DNA of 64,000 nucleotides from Endozoicomonas sp. G2_2 (GTDB taxonomy: Bacteria; Pseudomonadota; Gammaproteobacteria; Nevskiales; Salinisphaeraceae): contig NZ_JAGHQU010000010.1 in NCBI RefSeq assembly GCF_017744135.1, positions 40,206 through 104,205 on the forward strand, in the 5' to 3' direction. This document shows, one piece after another, positions 46,683 through 55,767 of the stretch. The notes below the pieces were generated by a model. That model saw only the letters and a list, made by a program, of their open reading frames with translations, did no database searches and had not been told where the DNA came from. The translations under genes and the position numbers were made by a program. How positions within the stretch are numbered: the stretch's first letter is position 1; the number at the start of each line of letters is the position of its first letter.

Positions 46683-47306
46683 CTAGCGGTGGTCCGCGCT
46701 GCCGATCTTGAGGAGCGACACGAACAGCGAAATCACGATCAGGCTGAACAGAAATGCGAAGCCGGCGTGAAAAATCACCAGTGACCAGCTGAGCAGATCC
46801 ACGGGCTTGAACGCCGGGGTCAACGCGAACTGGATCGATAGCGACTGGATCAGCGCCGCGCCCGTCCCGAGCTGTGCGTCGGCCGTCGCCGGGGCGCCGT
46901 CGAAAACGCCCGCCTGGGTATAGACAAACGCCATGAGCAGCGCCGCCGTGAAGTAGTTCTCCAGCGCGAGCACGATCGTGCGGCCGGTGGCGGCGACCAT
47001 GCGCCCGGGGGTCACCTTGCAGCGGCCGAACAGGATCACGCCCAGTTCCTTGGTCAATATGCCGACCACCCGAAGCAGCGCAGGCCAGATCAGCCATGCG
47101 ACCAGCCCGCCGTTGCCCAGCCAGAGCAGCAGGGCGCCCAACAGCCACAGTGCGATATAGAGCTCCGACGCGAGATAACGGCGGGCACGCCAGCGGTCGA
47201 TATCGCCCCGCTTTTCAAAGCGCGCGAGCAGCGCGTCGATCCAGGCGTACGGCGAAAGCCAATAGATCGCCAGTATAAGCCGCTCGACGGCGACAGCGCT
47301 GTTCAT
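46683..47306 (-). CDS. Polytopic membrane protein coupled to the MBL hydrolase
   Basis: A 207-residue protein with four or five hydrophobic helices (near 10–20, 50–80, 105–130, 150–165 and 175–200). The start ATG 47306 overlaps the stop of the metallo-hydrolase gene (ATGA), so they form a two-gene unit. I do not recognise a family. Its tight pairing with the MBL protein is the main clue; the two may act together at the membrane. Confidence 0.7.
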   Translation of the reverse strand: MNSAVAVERLILAIYWLSPYAWIDALLARFEKRGDIDRWRARRYLASELYIALWLLGALLLWLGNGGLVAWLIWPALLRVVGILTKELGVILFGRCKVTPGRMVAATGRTIVLALENYFTAALLMAFVYTQAGVFDGAPATADAQLGTGAALIQSLSIQFALTPAFKPVDLLSWSLVIFHAGFAFLFSLIVISLFVSLLKIGSADHR

Positions 47307-48052
47307 GTCCCCGGATTCCCGTTCAGATCGATGCATTCGCCGGGCCGCAGCGGGGTGAGTTCGGCCGGCGCCTGCTCGGGCCGGCCGTAGCCGGTGATAT
47401 GCAGATCGCGTGTGGGGCGTTCCGCGGTATAGGCGGCCACCTGGGTGAAACTTGCGTGCTCGGCATTCGCGCGACCGCGCGCGTCGAGCACGACATGCGG
47501 CGCCACCCAGAGCCGGTCGTAGTAATCGTCGTCGCAGGCGGAGTCGCCGCCATAAGCCAGCAGCGGTTTGCCGTTCGCCTCCACAATGAACCCATAGCAG
47601 GGTTCGCTGTGGCGTGCGCGCAGCAGCCGCAGCGATAGTGTGTCGGTCAATGCAATCGGCGTGTCGGGCGCCACGTCCTGCCAGTCCGCGAAGGCCGATG
47701 GGGACGCGCCGGTGCTGTGCAACTCGTGAAGACGATGCGCGCGCAGCGTGGTCGCGACTTCAGCGGCGGCGATCACGCGCGGGCGATGATCGCGTGCGCA
47801 TTCGGCCGCAAGGATCACCGGCAGTTCCGCGGCGTGGTCGCTGTGGTTATGGGTGATCAGCAGGGTCCGCGGTACGGCGCCGAACGCCGCCTTGCATGCG
47901 CGCACGACACCGAAGCCGGCATCGACGAGCAGCACGGGTTCGCCATCGACCAGCAATGCCGCGGAACTGCTCGCGTCGCCGTCGTACACAGCCGTCGCGC
48001 CGCGACCCGTGCCGAGGCATAGCAGGAACAGGCGCGAAGCGTCGGCGCTCAT
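47303..48052 (-). CDS. Metallo-beta-lactamase-fold hydrolase
   Basis: A 249-residue MBL-fold protein. Metal ligands are in LITHNHSDHAAELP (near 72–80), plus a later ARHSEP His and a GGDSACDDD Asp. The layout resembles the RNase Z/arylsulfatase-like cAMP/phosphodiester hydrolase branch. ATG 48052 is chosen over a TTG two codons earlier. It overlaps the following membrane-protein gene. Substrate unknown. Confidence 0.85.
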   Translation of the reverse strand: MSADASRLFLLCLGTGRGATAVYDGDASSSAALLVDGEPVLLVDAGFGVVRACKAAFGAVPRTLLITHNHSDHAAELPVILAAECARDHRPRVIAAAEVATTLRAHRLHELHSTGASPSAFADWQDVAPDTPIALTDTLSLRLLRARHSEPCYGFIVEANGKPLLAYGGDSACDDDYYDRLWVAPHVVLDARGRANAEHASFTQVAAYTAERPTRDLHITGYGRPEQAPAELTPLRPGECIDLNGNPGT

Positions 48053-48122
48053 GGGCAAGGCGTGGCAAGGAACAGGGCGCCATCATAGCGGCGCAGCGAT
48101 TCCGCGTCGCGCATTCCGACGG

Positions 48123-49238
48123 TCAACAGGCGATGCGGTTACGCCCGGCGAGCTTGGCTCGGTAAAGATTCTTATCGGCGGCGTGAAGCAGGGAGTCGAG
48201 CTTGTCCGCGTCGCCGGTTGCCGTCGCCACGCCGATGCTGGCGGTGAGTCGCAGCACGATGTCGCGGTGCGTGCAGCGCATGGCTTCGATGCGCGCGCGA
48301 AGGCGTTCAGCCAGCTGCTCGGCATGGTCCGCGTCGGTATTCGGCAACAGCAGGCAGAACTCCTCGCCACCGAGCCGGCAGGCGACATCGGCCTTGCGAA
48401 TATCTTCTCGCATGATGTCGGCGACGTCGCGTAGTACAGCGTCGCCCGTGTCGTGGCCGTGGGCATCGTTGATGCGCTTGAAATAATCCAGATCGATCAT
48501 CAGGAGCGACAGGGGCAGATCGCGCTGGGCCAACGCGCGGGCGTGACGCCGCTCGAGCTGGGCGCGATTGGCCAGCCCGGTAAGCGAGTCGGTCAGCGCC
48601 ATTTCCGAGAGCTGGCGTTCGGCCTGTTCGCGGCTGGCTTCGTACACATGCGAGAACAGGTAGCTGCAGCTGGTCACGGTCACCACGTTGGCGACTGCTC
48701 CCGGCGTTTCCAGTACGCCTTCGGTGCCAAAACGCCAGAGAAATATCGCCGCGGACATGATGAGATAGAACGCCGAGAACAGGCCGCCGACCCAACGGCC
48801 GAGCAGCAGGTGGGCCAGCACGGGCATCACCAGCACCCAGCTGAAGACCGTGATGGAGGTGCTCGGCGAGGCGAACGCGTACATGGTGCCGCTGTAAAGG
48901 GTGATCAGATAGATCAGCGACCAGCGTTTCAGATAGGGCGTGCGGGGAACGACGCTCAGAAGCCAGATGGCGAACAGGCTGATCACGATTTCGATCGTCA
49001 TCAGGGCGTACTTGCCCGCGCTGAAGTTGATCGCGGTGAAGACGGCGCCGAACAGCACGGTGAACGCGAGCAGCAACCGCAGCAGGTTGCGTCGATGCCG
49101 CTGCGACGGATCGGAATCCCGATCGGGCGTGGCCTCGCTCACCCATGCCCTTGCGATCGACGGACGCAGCCCGGGAACGAGTGCCAGTGTGGCCGCGATG
49201 CGCGCGCGACGTGCGGGCCGGCCCGCGGGGTCGCTCAT
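48123..49238 (-). CDS. Membrane diguanylate cyclase
   Basis: A 371-residue protein with an N-terminal cytoplasmic stretch, then about five or six TM helices (54–200), and a GGDEF domain (210–371). The active site is RLGGEEFCLLLP (GGEEF variant, functional in known enzymes), with an I-site RKAD five residues earlier, indicating product inhibition. It synthesises c-di-GMP from two GTP. The TM part lacks a named sensor domain. It is 70 bp upstream of the MBL gene and may not be part of that unit. Confidence 0.92.
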   Translation of the reverse strand: MSDPAGRPARRARIAATLALVPGLRPSIARAWVSEATPDRDSDPSQRHRRNLLRLLLAFTVLFGAVFTAINFSAGKYALMTIEIVISLFAIWLLSVVPRTPYLKRWSLIYLITLYSGTMYAFASPSTSITVFSWVLVMPVLAHLLLGRWVGGLFSAFYLIMSAAIFLWRFGTEGVLETPGAVANVVTVTSCSYLFSHVYEASREQAERQLSEMALTDSLTGLANRAQLERRHARALAQRDLPLSLLMIDLDYFKRINDAHGHDTGDAVLRDVADIMREDIRKADVACRLGGEEFCLLLPNTDADHAEQLAERLRARIEAMRCTHRDIVLRLTASIGVATATGDADKLDSLLHAADKNLYRAKLAGRNRIAC

Positions 49239-49693
49239 GGTGCCGCGTCCATTCGAGCACGCGTCGCGCCCGACGGTTCGAAAACGCCGGCCGTTCGCCC
49301 ACCGGCAGCCCCGCCATGCGGGCTCACCGAATGCGGTCGCACCGTGTGGGCAGTGCGGTCGTGCATGGCGCGCGGCCGTGCGAACGGGGTGCGTGTGTCC
49401 ATGAAACGTCTATCGGCCGGGGCGAGCCATTACGTGAATACCGAGTCGGTCAGGTCGAGAACGACGCCGGGCCAGGCCCGACGGTTTCGCCTGGCCGCGC
49501 GCCGCGGTTTCGATTGTATCCCGGTTACCGCGCTCGCGATGGGCCGGTCCTTGTCTTGAGAGAGCGGGTAACGCGTCGGTTGGTACGCGACGGTAATCTG
49601 TGGTGCCAAAAAACATCGCCCGCAATTGAACGCGACGATTCAAGGGCGATACACCGATAAAAACGACCGATTCACGCGAGATAGGAGGAAACG
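49239..49693. other. 455-bp intergenic region before the haemoglobin gene
   Basis: Contains the upstream region of the diguanylate cyclase on one strand and of the haemoglobin gene on the other. A perfect AGGAGG ribosome site at 49682–49687 serves the haemoglobin ATG at 49694. No further gene, repeat or terminator is convincing. Confidence 0.5.
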
Positions 49694-50083
49694 ATGGCAG
49701 AACAAACCCTGTACGAGCGTCTGGGCGGCGCCTACGCGATCGCCAGCGCGGTCGATTACCTGATCGACCGACTGCACACCAACGCCACGCTCAACAACGC
49801 CAACGACAAGGTCCAGGAATTTCACGCCGATCAGTACAAGGCCGGCTACAAGTTCATGGTCACCGCCTGGAGTATCGAAAAGACTGGCGGCCCGGCCTGC
49901 TATCCGGGCCGCGACATGTTCGAAGCCCACAAGCATCTCGGGCTGTCGGAATACGAGTTCGACGTCACGGCGCACGAAATCCGCAACACGCTTTACCAAC
50001 TCGGTGTACCGCGACAGGAAGTCATCGACTTCATGGACATCATCGAAAGCTACCGAACGATGGTGGTGGCCGACGCGGCTTGA
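49694..50083 (+). CDS. Group I truncated haemoglobin
   Basis: A 129-residue 2/2 globin of the GlbN type. Features are YERLGGAYAIASAVDYLIDRL at the start, a distal B/E-helix part with HADQYKAGYKFM, and the proximal His in DMFEAHKHLGLSEYEFD. It probably binds O2 or NO in the cytoplasm. A strong AGGAGG RBS suggests high expression. It is monocistronic. Length is normal for the family (about 120–130). Confidence 0.9.
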   Translation: MAEQTLYERLGGAYAIASAVDYLIDRLHTNATLNNANDKVQEFHADQYKAGYKFMVTAWSIEKTGGPACYPGRDMFEAHKHLGLSEYEFDVTAHEIRNTLYQLGVPRQEVIDFMDIIESYRTMVVADAA

Positions 50084-50140
50084 GCGTCATCGTCCGCAAG
50101 GCGGGGCGGGCTCGACTCGTCCCGTCTTGTGGCTGAACCG

Positions 50141-50785
50141 TTATCGATCGCCGACGCGTGGCACCGGCAGATGCCAGCCGCGCCGCATGGCCATGTAGCG
50201 CAGAAAGAAACATAGTGTCGCAGCCACGATGACCGTGGGCACGAACGGCCAGCCGAGCGTCATGCCCGTCACGGTGATCGTCGAGCCCAGCAGCGCCGCG
50301 GTGGCGTAGAGCTCGGTCGGCGCCAGCACCATGGGCAGGCGATCGATAAGCACGTCGCGCATGATGCCGCCGCCGATGCCCGTGATCATGCCCATCACCG
50401 CGGCCATGACCGGCGAAATGCCGTATTCGAGCGCCCGAATCGAACCGCCGACCGCGAACAGCGACAACCCGGCGGCGTCGAAGATCGCCACCGGCCGGCT
50501 GATGCGGTCGACCAGTCGATGGCCGAAAAAGACCACCAGCGCGGCTGCCATCGTCGTCAATCCGTAACGCACATCGGCGATCGCCAGCGGCGGCGTGGCG
50601 CCGATGAGCAGATCACGCGTGATACCGCCCACCGTACCGGTCGCGAACGCCAGCACCGCCAGCCCGAAGATATCCAGCCGCTTCTGTACCGCGGCCATCG
50701 CGCCACTGATGGCGAAAACGAAGGTGCCCGCCAGTTCGAGCACGGAAAGTAAAAGCTGCATGGCGATCGAAGCGGTCGGGTGCAT
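50141..50785 (-). CDS. TRIC/UPF0126 (YicG-like) membrane protein
   Basis: A 214-residue protein with seven predicted TM helices formed from two similar halves, each with a glycine-rich FATGTVGGITRDLL or MGMITGIGGGIMRDVL motif. Related prokaryotic TRIC channels conduct K+; E. coli YicG is 205 residues. ATG 50785 is used; ATG 50761 (MQLLLSVLELAGTFVF) matches the E. coli start better but has no stronger ribosome site. Convergent with the haemoglobin gene. Confidence 0.85.
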   Translation of the reverse strand: MHPTASIAMQLLLSVLELAGTFVFAISGAMAAVQKRLDIFGLAVLAFATGTVGGITRDLLIGATPPLAIADVRYGLTTMAAALVVFFGHRLVDRISRPVAIFDAAGLSLFAVGGSIRALEYGISPVMAAVMGMITGIGGGIMRDVLIDRLPMVLAPTELYATAALLGSTITVTGMTLGWPFVPTVIVAATLCFFLRYMAMRRGWHLPVPRVGDR

Positions 50786-50934
50786 GGCGCGGCGGTGATG
50801 CGTGGCATATTAAATGTGCGGGCCCGTACCGCGCCATGCCGGGTCATCGATGGGTCGCCACGCGCGCCGACACCACGCCGCCTGACATCGCAGACTGATA
50901 ACATCAGCGTCCCGTCTCCCAGCGCAGCCGACCG

Positions 50935-51969
50935 ATGATGGACACCGACGAATTTGCAGGCTCGAAGGCTGAGGTCCTGCTGGACGCGCACGTCGAGTGG
51001 GTGCTGGCGCGGCTTGACGGGCAGGCGTTGCAGGCCGAGCTCGAACGCCGCATCGACTGGCTTCTGGCTGACGCCGCGAAGCTTCGGCTCGCCGACGTGA
51101 TCAGCGTCGAATCCGTGCAACACACCGCGGTGGATTACGCGGTCGACATGAAGATCGGCGGGGCGATTCCGGCACTCGTCGGCGATATCGCGGTCGCGCT
51201 TTATGAACACCCGGTACAGGAGCAGACCACGCTCGAAGAACTGCTGCCCGACCGCGAGTTCGAGGAGCTGCTCGACAAGCTCCTGGAAATGCAGCGTCTG
51301 CGTGAAGAGGTTATCCACCAGTCGGTATCCAACCCGGTTTTCGCGAACCTCGTGGCGCAGCTGCTGTATTCCGGTCTGCGGGGCTACGTTGCCCACAGCA
51401 AGCGGCTCGCCGCGCGCGTGCCCGGCGCCCGCACGGCGATGAAGCTCGGCCGGGCCGTGGTCGACCGTGCGCCGCCACGAATCGGCGATACCCTCGAGCG
51501 CGGCATCCGGCGTTATGTCGAACGCAATACCGAAGCCGGCATGCAGGCCAGCGAGGCCTATCTGCACGACGCCTTCGAGTCGGACGAACTGCGCCAGGCC
51601 ATCCTCGATTTCTGGGACGACAACAAGCACCGCTCGGTTGCCTCGGTACGCGACTTCGCCGGTCAACTCGACATCGAGGAACTGTTCGTCATCGGCTATG
51701 AGTACTGGCAGCGGCTGCGGCGTATGCCCATCTACCGCGAGCTCATCGAGCGCGGTGTCGACGTGTTCTTCGAAAACTACCGCGACGCCACGCTCACCGA
51801 CCTGCTCGAAGACATCGGCGTCACGCGCGACATGATGGTGCGTGACGGCATGCGTTTTCTGCCGCAGGTCATCGAGGCGCTGCGCGCCAAGGGCCTGCTC
51901 GCCCCCGCGATCCGTCGCCAGCTGGAAGATTTCTACCGGTCCGACGCCGTGGCGGCGATTCTGGGTTAG
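50935..51969 (+). CDS. Conserved hypothetical helical protein
   Basis: A 344-residue mainly alpha-helical soluble protein, without signal peptide or clear TM helix. Charged segments such as LDGQALQAELERRIDWLL and ELLDKLLEMQRLREEVIHQ alternate with short hydrophobic parts. I do not recognise a domain. It stands alone, with ATG at 50935 or 50938. Base composition is like its neighbours, so it does not look recently acquired. Confidence 0.7.
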   Translation: MMDTDEFAGSKAEVLLDAHVEWVLARLDGQALQAELERRIDWLLADAAKLRLADVISVESVQHTAVDYAVDMKIGGAIPALVGDIAVALYEHPVQEQTTLEELLPDREFEELLDKLLEMQRLREEVIHQSVSNPVFANLVAQLLYSGLRGYVAHSKRLAARVPGARTAMKLGRAVVDRAPPRIGDTLERGIRRYVERNTEAGMQASEAYLHDAFESDELRQAILDFWDDNKHRSVASVRDFAGQLDIEELFVIGYEYWQRLRRMPIYRELIERGVDVFFENYRDATLTDLLEDIGVTRDMMVRDGMRFLPQVIEALRAKGLLAPAIRRQLEDFYRSDAVAAILG

Positions 51970-52302
51970 CGGGCAGGGCGCGCGTCGCCATCGCGCCAGG
52001 ATAGCGTTGCGCGGATGACGGCGTGCCCATCGCGGGCGACGCCCTCCCGCGCGCACCCGTCGAAAGCGCGCCGTCCTTGTTGGGTGCCGCCAAGCGACGC
52101 GTTATTTCCAGATCCACCAATATCTTGCACGCACACGCAGGCCGTGCGCTCAGCGTGCCGTGCCGCATCGCTCTCCAGACCGGCTTGCCCGGCGTATTGC
52201 AATCGCCGCGCGGGCGCACTTAACTGTTTTCAACAACAACAAGGGGCACGCCGCAAACGCTGTTGCAGCGCGTTGGCAGCATTGGCGTGGAAGGGGCACG
52301 GG
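51970..52302. other. Intergenic region upstream of the large lipoprotein
   Basis: 333 bp with no convincing gene. Open frames run through it, including one continuous with the lipoprotein frame, but they lack a ribosome site and the lipoprotein signal starts only at 52303. Confidence 0.45.
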
Positions 52303-53637
52303 ATGGGTAAGCGGGTTGCATGCGGCTGCGTGCTGGTGGCTGTTGTGCTTGGACTGGTGGGCTGCGCGTCCACGATGGACCAAAGTCAGTATGTAAACAG
52401 CACGCTACGCGGGGAAAATCCCGAACGGGGGATTCGCGACGCGGCCGTGGCCAAGCGTGGACTGCCGGGCGAAAGCCGGCACTATGCCAAGGCGGCGCGC
52501 CTGATCGGCGCCAGCCGCGCGCCCGCGTCGAGCTTCAGCCAGCCGTATCGGTCGCGCTATGGTTACGGGCAGGATGTCGGCGCGTTGAAACGGCTCGGCC
52601 TCATCGACGTGGCAGTGCGTTACGACATGCAGGACGACGTGCCCGTCTACCGCTTCGTGCTCACCCCCAAGCGCAATGTATCCGCAGAGGCGATCCGCAG
52701 CTGGGCACCGATCGCAAGGGTCGCCGTAACCCTCGGATACAACCAGCGCGCCTATCTTTACGCGCCATTGCCGCCGGTCGGTGAACGACTCGTAAACGGT
52801 CAGGTCGTGACGCCGTGGACCTTCTGCCCGGCCTGTATTGCGTACAGCAGCGGCCAGAGCAAGTTGAGCGACGACGACTTCATGCGGGAGTTCAAGACCC
52901 GCGCGCCGCGGCTGATTCAGGGCAGTGCCTATCGCGGTATCGATAACCTCGGCTTCGTGACGAAGGCCGAGGGGCTCACGAGCGGCGTGGACGCGGCGGC
53001 CGCGGCGCGCCAGGCCTTTGTACAACGGCTTGCCGGGCACGGCGACAAGCGCGTCGCGGCGGCCGAGGCGAACCGCCGCTATACGGATTTCATCAACAAC
53101 ACCTACAAACCGCGCACGATGGCCGCGGCGCTGCGCGAGGCCCGGTGCGGCAGCTATCGGACAGCGCCGAACATCAACCAGAACGCGGAATACAACCGGC
53201 GCGAAATTACCGCCAACGAGCGCTATATCCGTTGCGCCGGGAACGTGGCCGACGCCTACGATTTCGCGGCCTATACCGCCGACTGGCCTGAGCTCGAGGC
53301 CCGCGAAACCGCCCTCTGGGAACAGACCTACGGCATCGAGCGCAAGGCACTGGTGGACCCGGAGGGCCAGCTGGCTTATGCGCGCTCGGGCATCGAGGAG
53401 GCCTATGCCGGCATCGACAACCTGCTGCGCTATGCCAACGCCAAGGAGGCGCAATACGCGCGCAAGCAGCGCTCCCAACAGGCGATGATGACCGCGTTCC
53501 AGAACGCGAATCGCAACATACAGACCATGATGGCCGAGACACGAGACCGTCGGGTCGTGGTTACGCCCGAAGGATATGTCTCGACAGTGGGCGCGGAGCG
53601 CCGGCGCGCCCTGGAACGCGCCCGTGCCCGAACCTGA
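52303..53637 (+). CDS. Large lipoprotein of unknown function
   Basis: A 444-residue lipoprotein. MGKRVACGCVLVAVVLGLVGC is the signal with the lipobox LVGC (Cys near 21). The mature part has two Cys in FCPACIAY, a central NNTYKPRTMAAALREARCG segment, and a Gln/Arg/Ala-rich C-terminal helix (AKEAQYARKQRSQQAMM). The residue after the Cys is Ala, consistent with outer-membrane sorting. I do not recognise a family. The next gene starts inside its 3' end, suggesting a shared function. Confidence 0.75.
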   Translation: MGKRVACGCVLVAVVLGLVGCASTMDQSQYVNSTLRGENPERGIRDAAVAKRGLPGESRHYAKAARLIGASRAPASSFSQPYRSRYGYGQDVGALKRLGLIDVAVRYDMQDDVPVYRFVLTPKRNVSAEAIRSWAPIARVAVTLGYNQRAYLYAPLPPVGERLVNGQVVTPWTFCPACIAYSSGQSKLSDDDFMREFKTRAPRLIQGSAYRGIDNLGFVTKAEGLTSGVDAAAAARQAFVQRLAGHGDKRVAAAEANRRYTDFINNTYKPRTMAAALREARCGSYRTAPNINQNAEYNRREITANERYIRCAGNVADAYDFAAYTADWPELEARETALWEQTYGIERKALVDPEGQLAYARSGIEEAYAGIDNLLRYANAKEAQYARKQRSQQAMMTAFQNANRNIQTMMAETRDRRVVVTPEGYVSTVGAERRRALERARART

Positions 53638-53956
53638 AGTCGAGCCCATCGCCGGCGGCATGCAAGGCTGCGTGCAACTCGTCGAGACCATACGTCATCC
53701 CGGCAAGTCAGCGCTTTCCTCCTGCACTTACGACGAGCCCGAACGTCTGGCACTCACGCTCAAGTTCCGCAACGCCTGCGGCGTGCCGGTACACGTGATG
53801 ATGGATCTGCTCTACGACACTGGCGAGACCGAGGAGGCCGGCGAATACAACATCGGCCCTGGTCGTACGCGCACGAGCGTCGGGTTCTGTGGTGCGACGA
53901 AGTACAGCTATTCGTACGAGGAGACCAGCGAGTCGGTCAGCAAGCGTAGCGAGTAG
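53576..53956 (+). CDS. Small Cys-containing protein overlapping the lipoprotein gene
   Basis: A 126-residue protein if started at ATG 53576, which overlaps the preceding lipoprotein by 62 bases. A GTG at 53624 would give 110 residues with a smaller overlap, beginning just before PEPEVEPIAGG. The conserved-looking part is GCVQLVETIRHPGKSALSSC and LKFRNACGVPVHVMMDLLYD, with three to four Cys. No signal peptide is visible from either start. The frame is real in look (non-random composition), but the start is uncertain and the function unknown. Confidence 0.55.
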   Translation: MSRQWARSAGAPWNAPVPEPEVEPIAGGMQGCVQLVETIRHPGKSALSSCTYDEPERLALTLKFRNACGVPVHVMMDLLYDTGETEEAGEYNIGPGRTRTSVGFCGATKYSYSYEETSESVSKRSE

Positions 53957-54262
53957 CGATCGACCGCGATCGCCACCGGGCGGAGAGTTGTAGATGAAAC
54001 GCGACTGGCGACGGAGAGCGGCAACATGGTCGTCATCGACAGGCCCGACCGCGTGGTGTGGGACAATCGGGTGCAAACGAATGTCGGTATTTTCGGTAAC
54101 GACCATCGCATGATCGGCGACGCCTGGCGCTGCTGCTGAGCGTCTCGCCAATACGGCGTGCAACGTGCCCCATGGCAATCCTGGCGTGGAATCGGGGCCT
54201 ACCTCGCAGGTTGTTGCAGCGCTGCGCGATCGCGGTCGTTCGATGTCATGCACGGAACCACG
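53957..54262. other. Intergenic region with a short open frame after the small Cys protein
   Basis: 306 bp. In the frame of the preceding gene the sequence stays open after its TAG stop to TGA at 54137–54139, including an ATG at 54026 that would encode a 37-residue peptide ending GDAWRCC. There is no ribosome site before that ATG. It may be a decayed 3' extension or chance. Confidence 0.35.
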
Positions 54263-54601
54263 ATGGCAAAGCATTATCCGCAAACGCCGGACGGTCGGTA
54301 CTTCGTTGCCAAAGGGCGGCTCTGGCGGCGTAGCGATCCTGCGCTGAGCGAGCAAACGCGTGCGCGTCGGGTCAAGCAGCTCATGGCGGCGCGGCGCGCG
54401 GTCAAACACGCAGAAAGCGACGAACAGAGAAAGGCGGCGCGTGCCGACGTGCACGACGCCAAGGTCGCGCTCGGCGAACGTGGCGCGATCTGGTGGACAG
54501 ACGGGGCGCCGGACGAGACGCGCAAGAAGCCGGAGAACAGCCGTTATGCGCATTGGTGGCAATCACTCGCCCCGGAATCGCGCGCTGCAGGCGGCGGCTG
54601 A
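54263..54601 (+). CDS. Small basic conserved protein
   Basis: A 112-residue protein starting MAKHYPQTPDGRYFVAKGRLWR, then a highly charged helix (ARRVKQLMAARRAVKHAESDEQ) and a C-terminal WWTDGAPDETRKKPENSRYAHWW part (core pieces only). The N-terminal phrase looks conserved across proteobacteria, though I cannot name a family. ATG 54263 is favoured; ATG 54248 would add five residues. High Arg/Lys content suggests nucleic-acid association, but this is a guess. Confidence 0.65.
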   Translation: MAKHYPQTPDGRYFVAKGRLWRRSDPALSEQTRARRVKQLMAARRAVKHAESDEQRKAARADVHDAKVALGERGAIWWTDGAPDETRKKPENSRYAHWWQSLAPESRAAGGG

Positions 54602-54722
54602 TGGGGAGGCTGTCGCGGATCCCGGCGGAAACGCGGTTAAGGCCGGTTGCTCATGCGCGTAGCCGCCGGGCGACCGTGATCACGGCCGCCCGGCGACGAT
54701 GCAGATTCTCTGGGGCGCAACG

Positions 54723-54953
54723 CTAGCGGTCGGCGTCGTCGTCCGGCGTCTGGTCCTTGCTCTCGTCGTGCGTGACCGGATTCTGGCCCTCGTAATGGCC
54801 GGCCTCATCCTTCTTCACCGGCGACTGCACGCGATAGCCTTCCTCGTGTGCCGCATAGCCGCCGGCAGCACCCGCACCGGCCGCGGCCACCACACAACCC
54901 TGCAGGCCTGCGCCGCAAAGCGCGACAGCGAGAACGAACAACAATTTACGCAT
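54723..54953 (-). CDS. Small lipoprotein
   Basis: A 76-residue lipoprotein: signal MRKLLFVLAVALCGAGLQGC with lipobox LQGC (Cys 20), then a glycine-rich AAAGAGAAGGYAAHEEGY and an acidic tail ending DDDADR. It has no recognised domain; similar short glycine-zipper lipoproteins are frequent in proteobacteria. ATG 54953 is the only sensible start. Confidence 0.7.
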   Translation of the reverse strand: MRKLLFVLAVALCGAGLQGCVVAAAGAGAAGGYAAHEEGYRVQSPVKKDEAGHYEGQNPVTHDESKDQTPDDDADR

Positions 54954-55235
54954 GGCGGATTCTCCGAAAGAGTCGTCACAGCGCAGTATGCGCCCGCTGC
55001 GTGACGCGAAGCTGAACGCTGTGCCACCGCATCGGCGGATCAGCACGAAAGCGCCGGTGTCGCCACGTACCAGTGAGGTTGGTGGTCAGCGGCCTTTATG
55101 CGTGCCAGGCCGGCATGGGCCTGGCCGCGCGTACCTGCGCGTTCGACGTGCGAAATGCCGCGGGCCGTCTGGAAATTACGGCCGAATACCCATAGCGTGC
55201 GTAGCGGATGCCCGCGCAAGCCCGTTTTCTCCGTG

Positions 55236-55688
55236 ATGGAAACCATGAGCGAACAAGAACTGATCGAAGCCAGCCCCTGCAAACTGCGCAACGGCGACTG
55301 GGGCTGCAAGACGGCCCAGCCCGTGAGCGTTGGCGATACGGTGCAGATCGTCACCCGCGCCAATAAACAGTGGCGTGCGCAGATCACGCAGGTGATCTGG
55401 ACCGACGATCAGACCTGTATCTGTGCCACCGAAAGCGAAAACAGCAGGGCGAAGCCGAGCGCGTCGCAGGACAAGCCGGCAAGGCAGGGTACCCGCGCGC
55501 CGAAAGCCGCCGCCAGTCGCGGCGACGCCTCACCAGCGCCGGACGAGCACGTCCCCGCGCCGCCGCGTACCGACGCCATGCCGACCGACGATCTGGACGC
55601 CATGGCCGATGCCGCGGCCGAACAGGAAGCGGATTACGACGACGTGATGAGCGCGATGGCCGAGTTCGAGCGCGAGAAGGGGCAGTAG
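55236..55688 (+). CDS. Hypothetical protein with acidic tail
   Basis: A 150-residue protein starting METMSEQELIEASPCKLRNG. The first 65 residues look like a small beta domain (GDTVQIVTRANKQWRAQIT, then TCICATES with two Cys). From about residue 66 it is low-complexity, Ala/Pro/Lys-rich, and it ends in an acidic helix (DAMADAAAEQEADYDDVM). ATG 55245 is an alternative start. No function recognised. Confidence 0.6.
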   Translation: METMSEQELIEASPCKLRNGDWGCKTAQPVSVGDTVQIVTRANKQWRAQITQVIWTDDQTCICATESENSRAKPSASQDKPARQGTRAPKAAASRGDASPAPDEHVPAPPRTDAMPTDDLDAMADAAAEQEADYDDVMSAMAEFEREKGQ

Positions 55689-55767
55689 CCGGCACAACGC
55701 GAACTCGACGCCACGCGGCTCGTCGGTCACGAGCCGCCGCGTCGTCCATGCCGCACGACGGCGCGCG

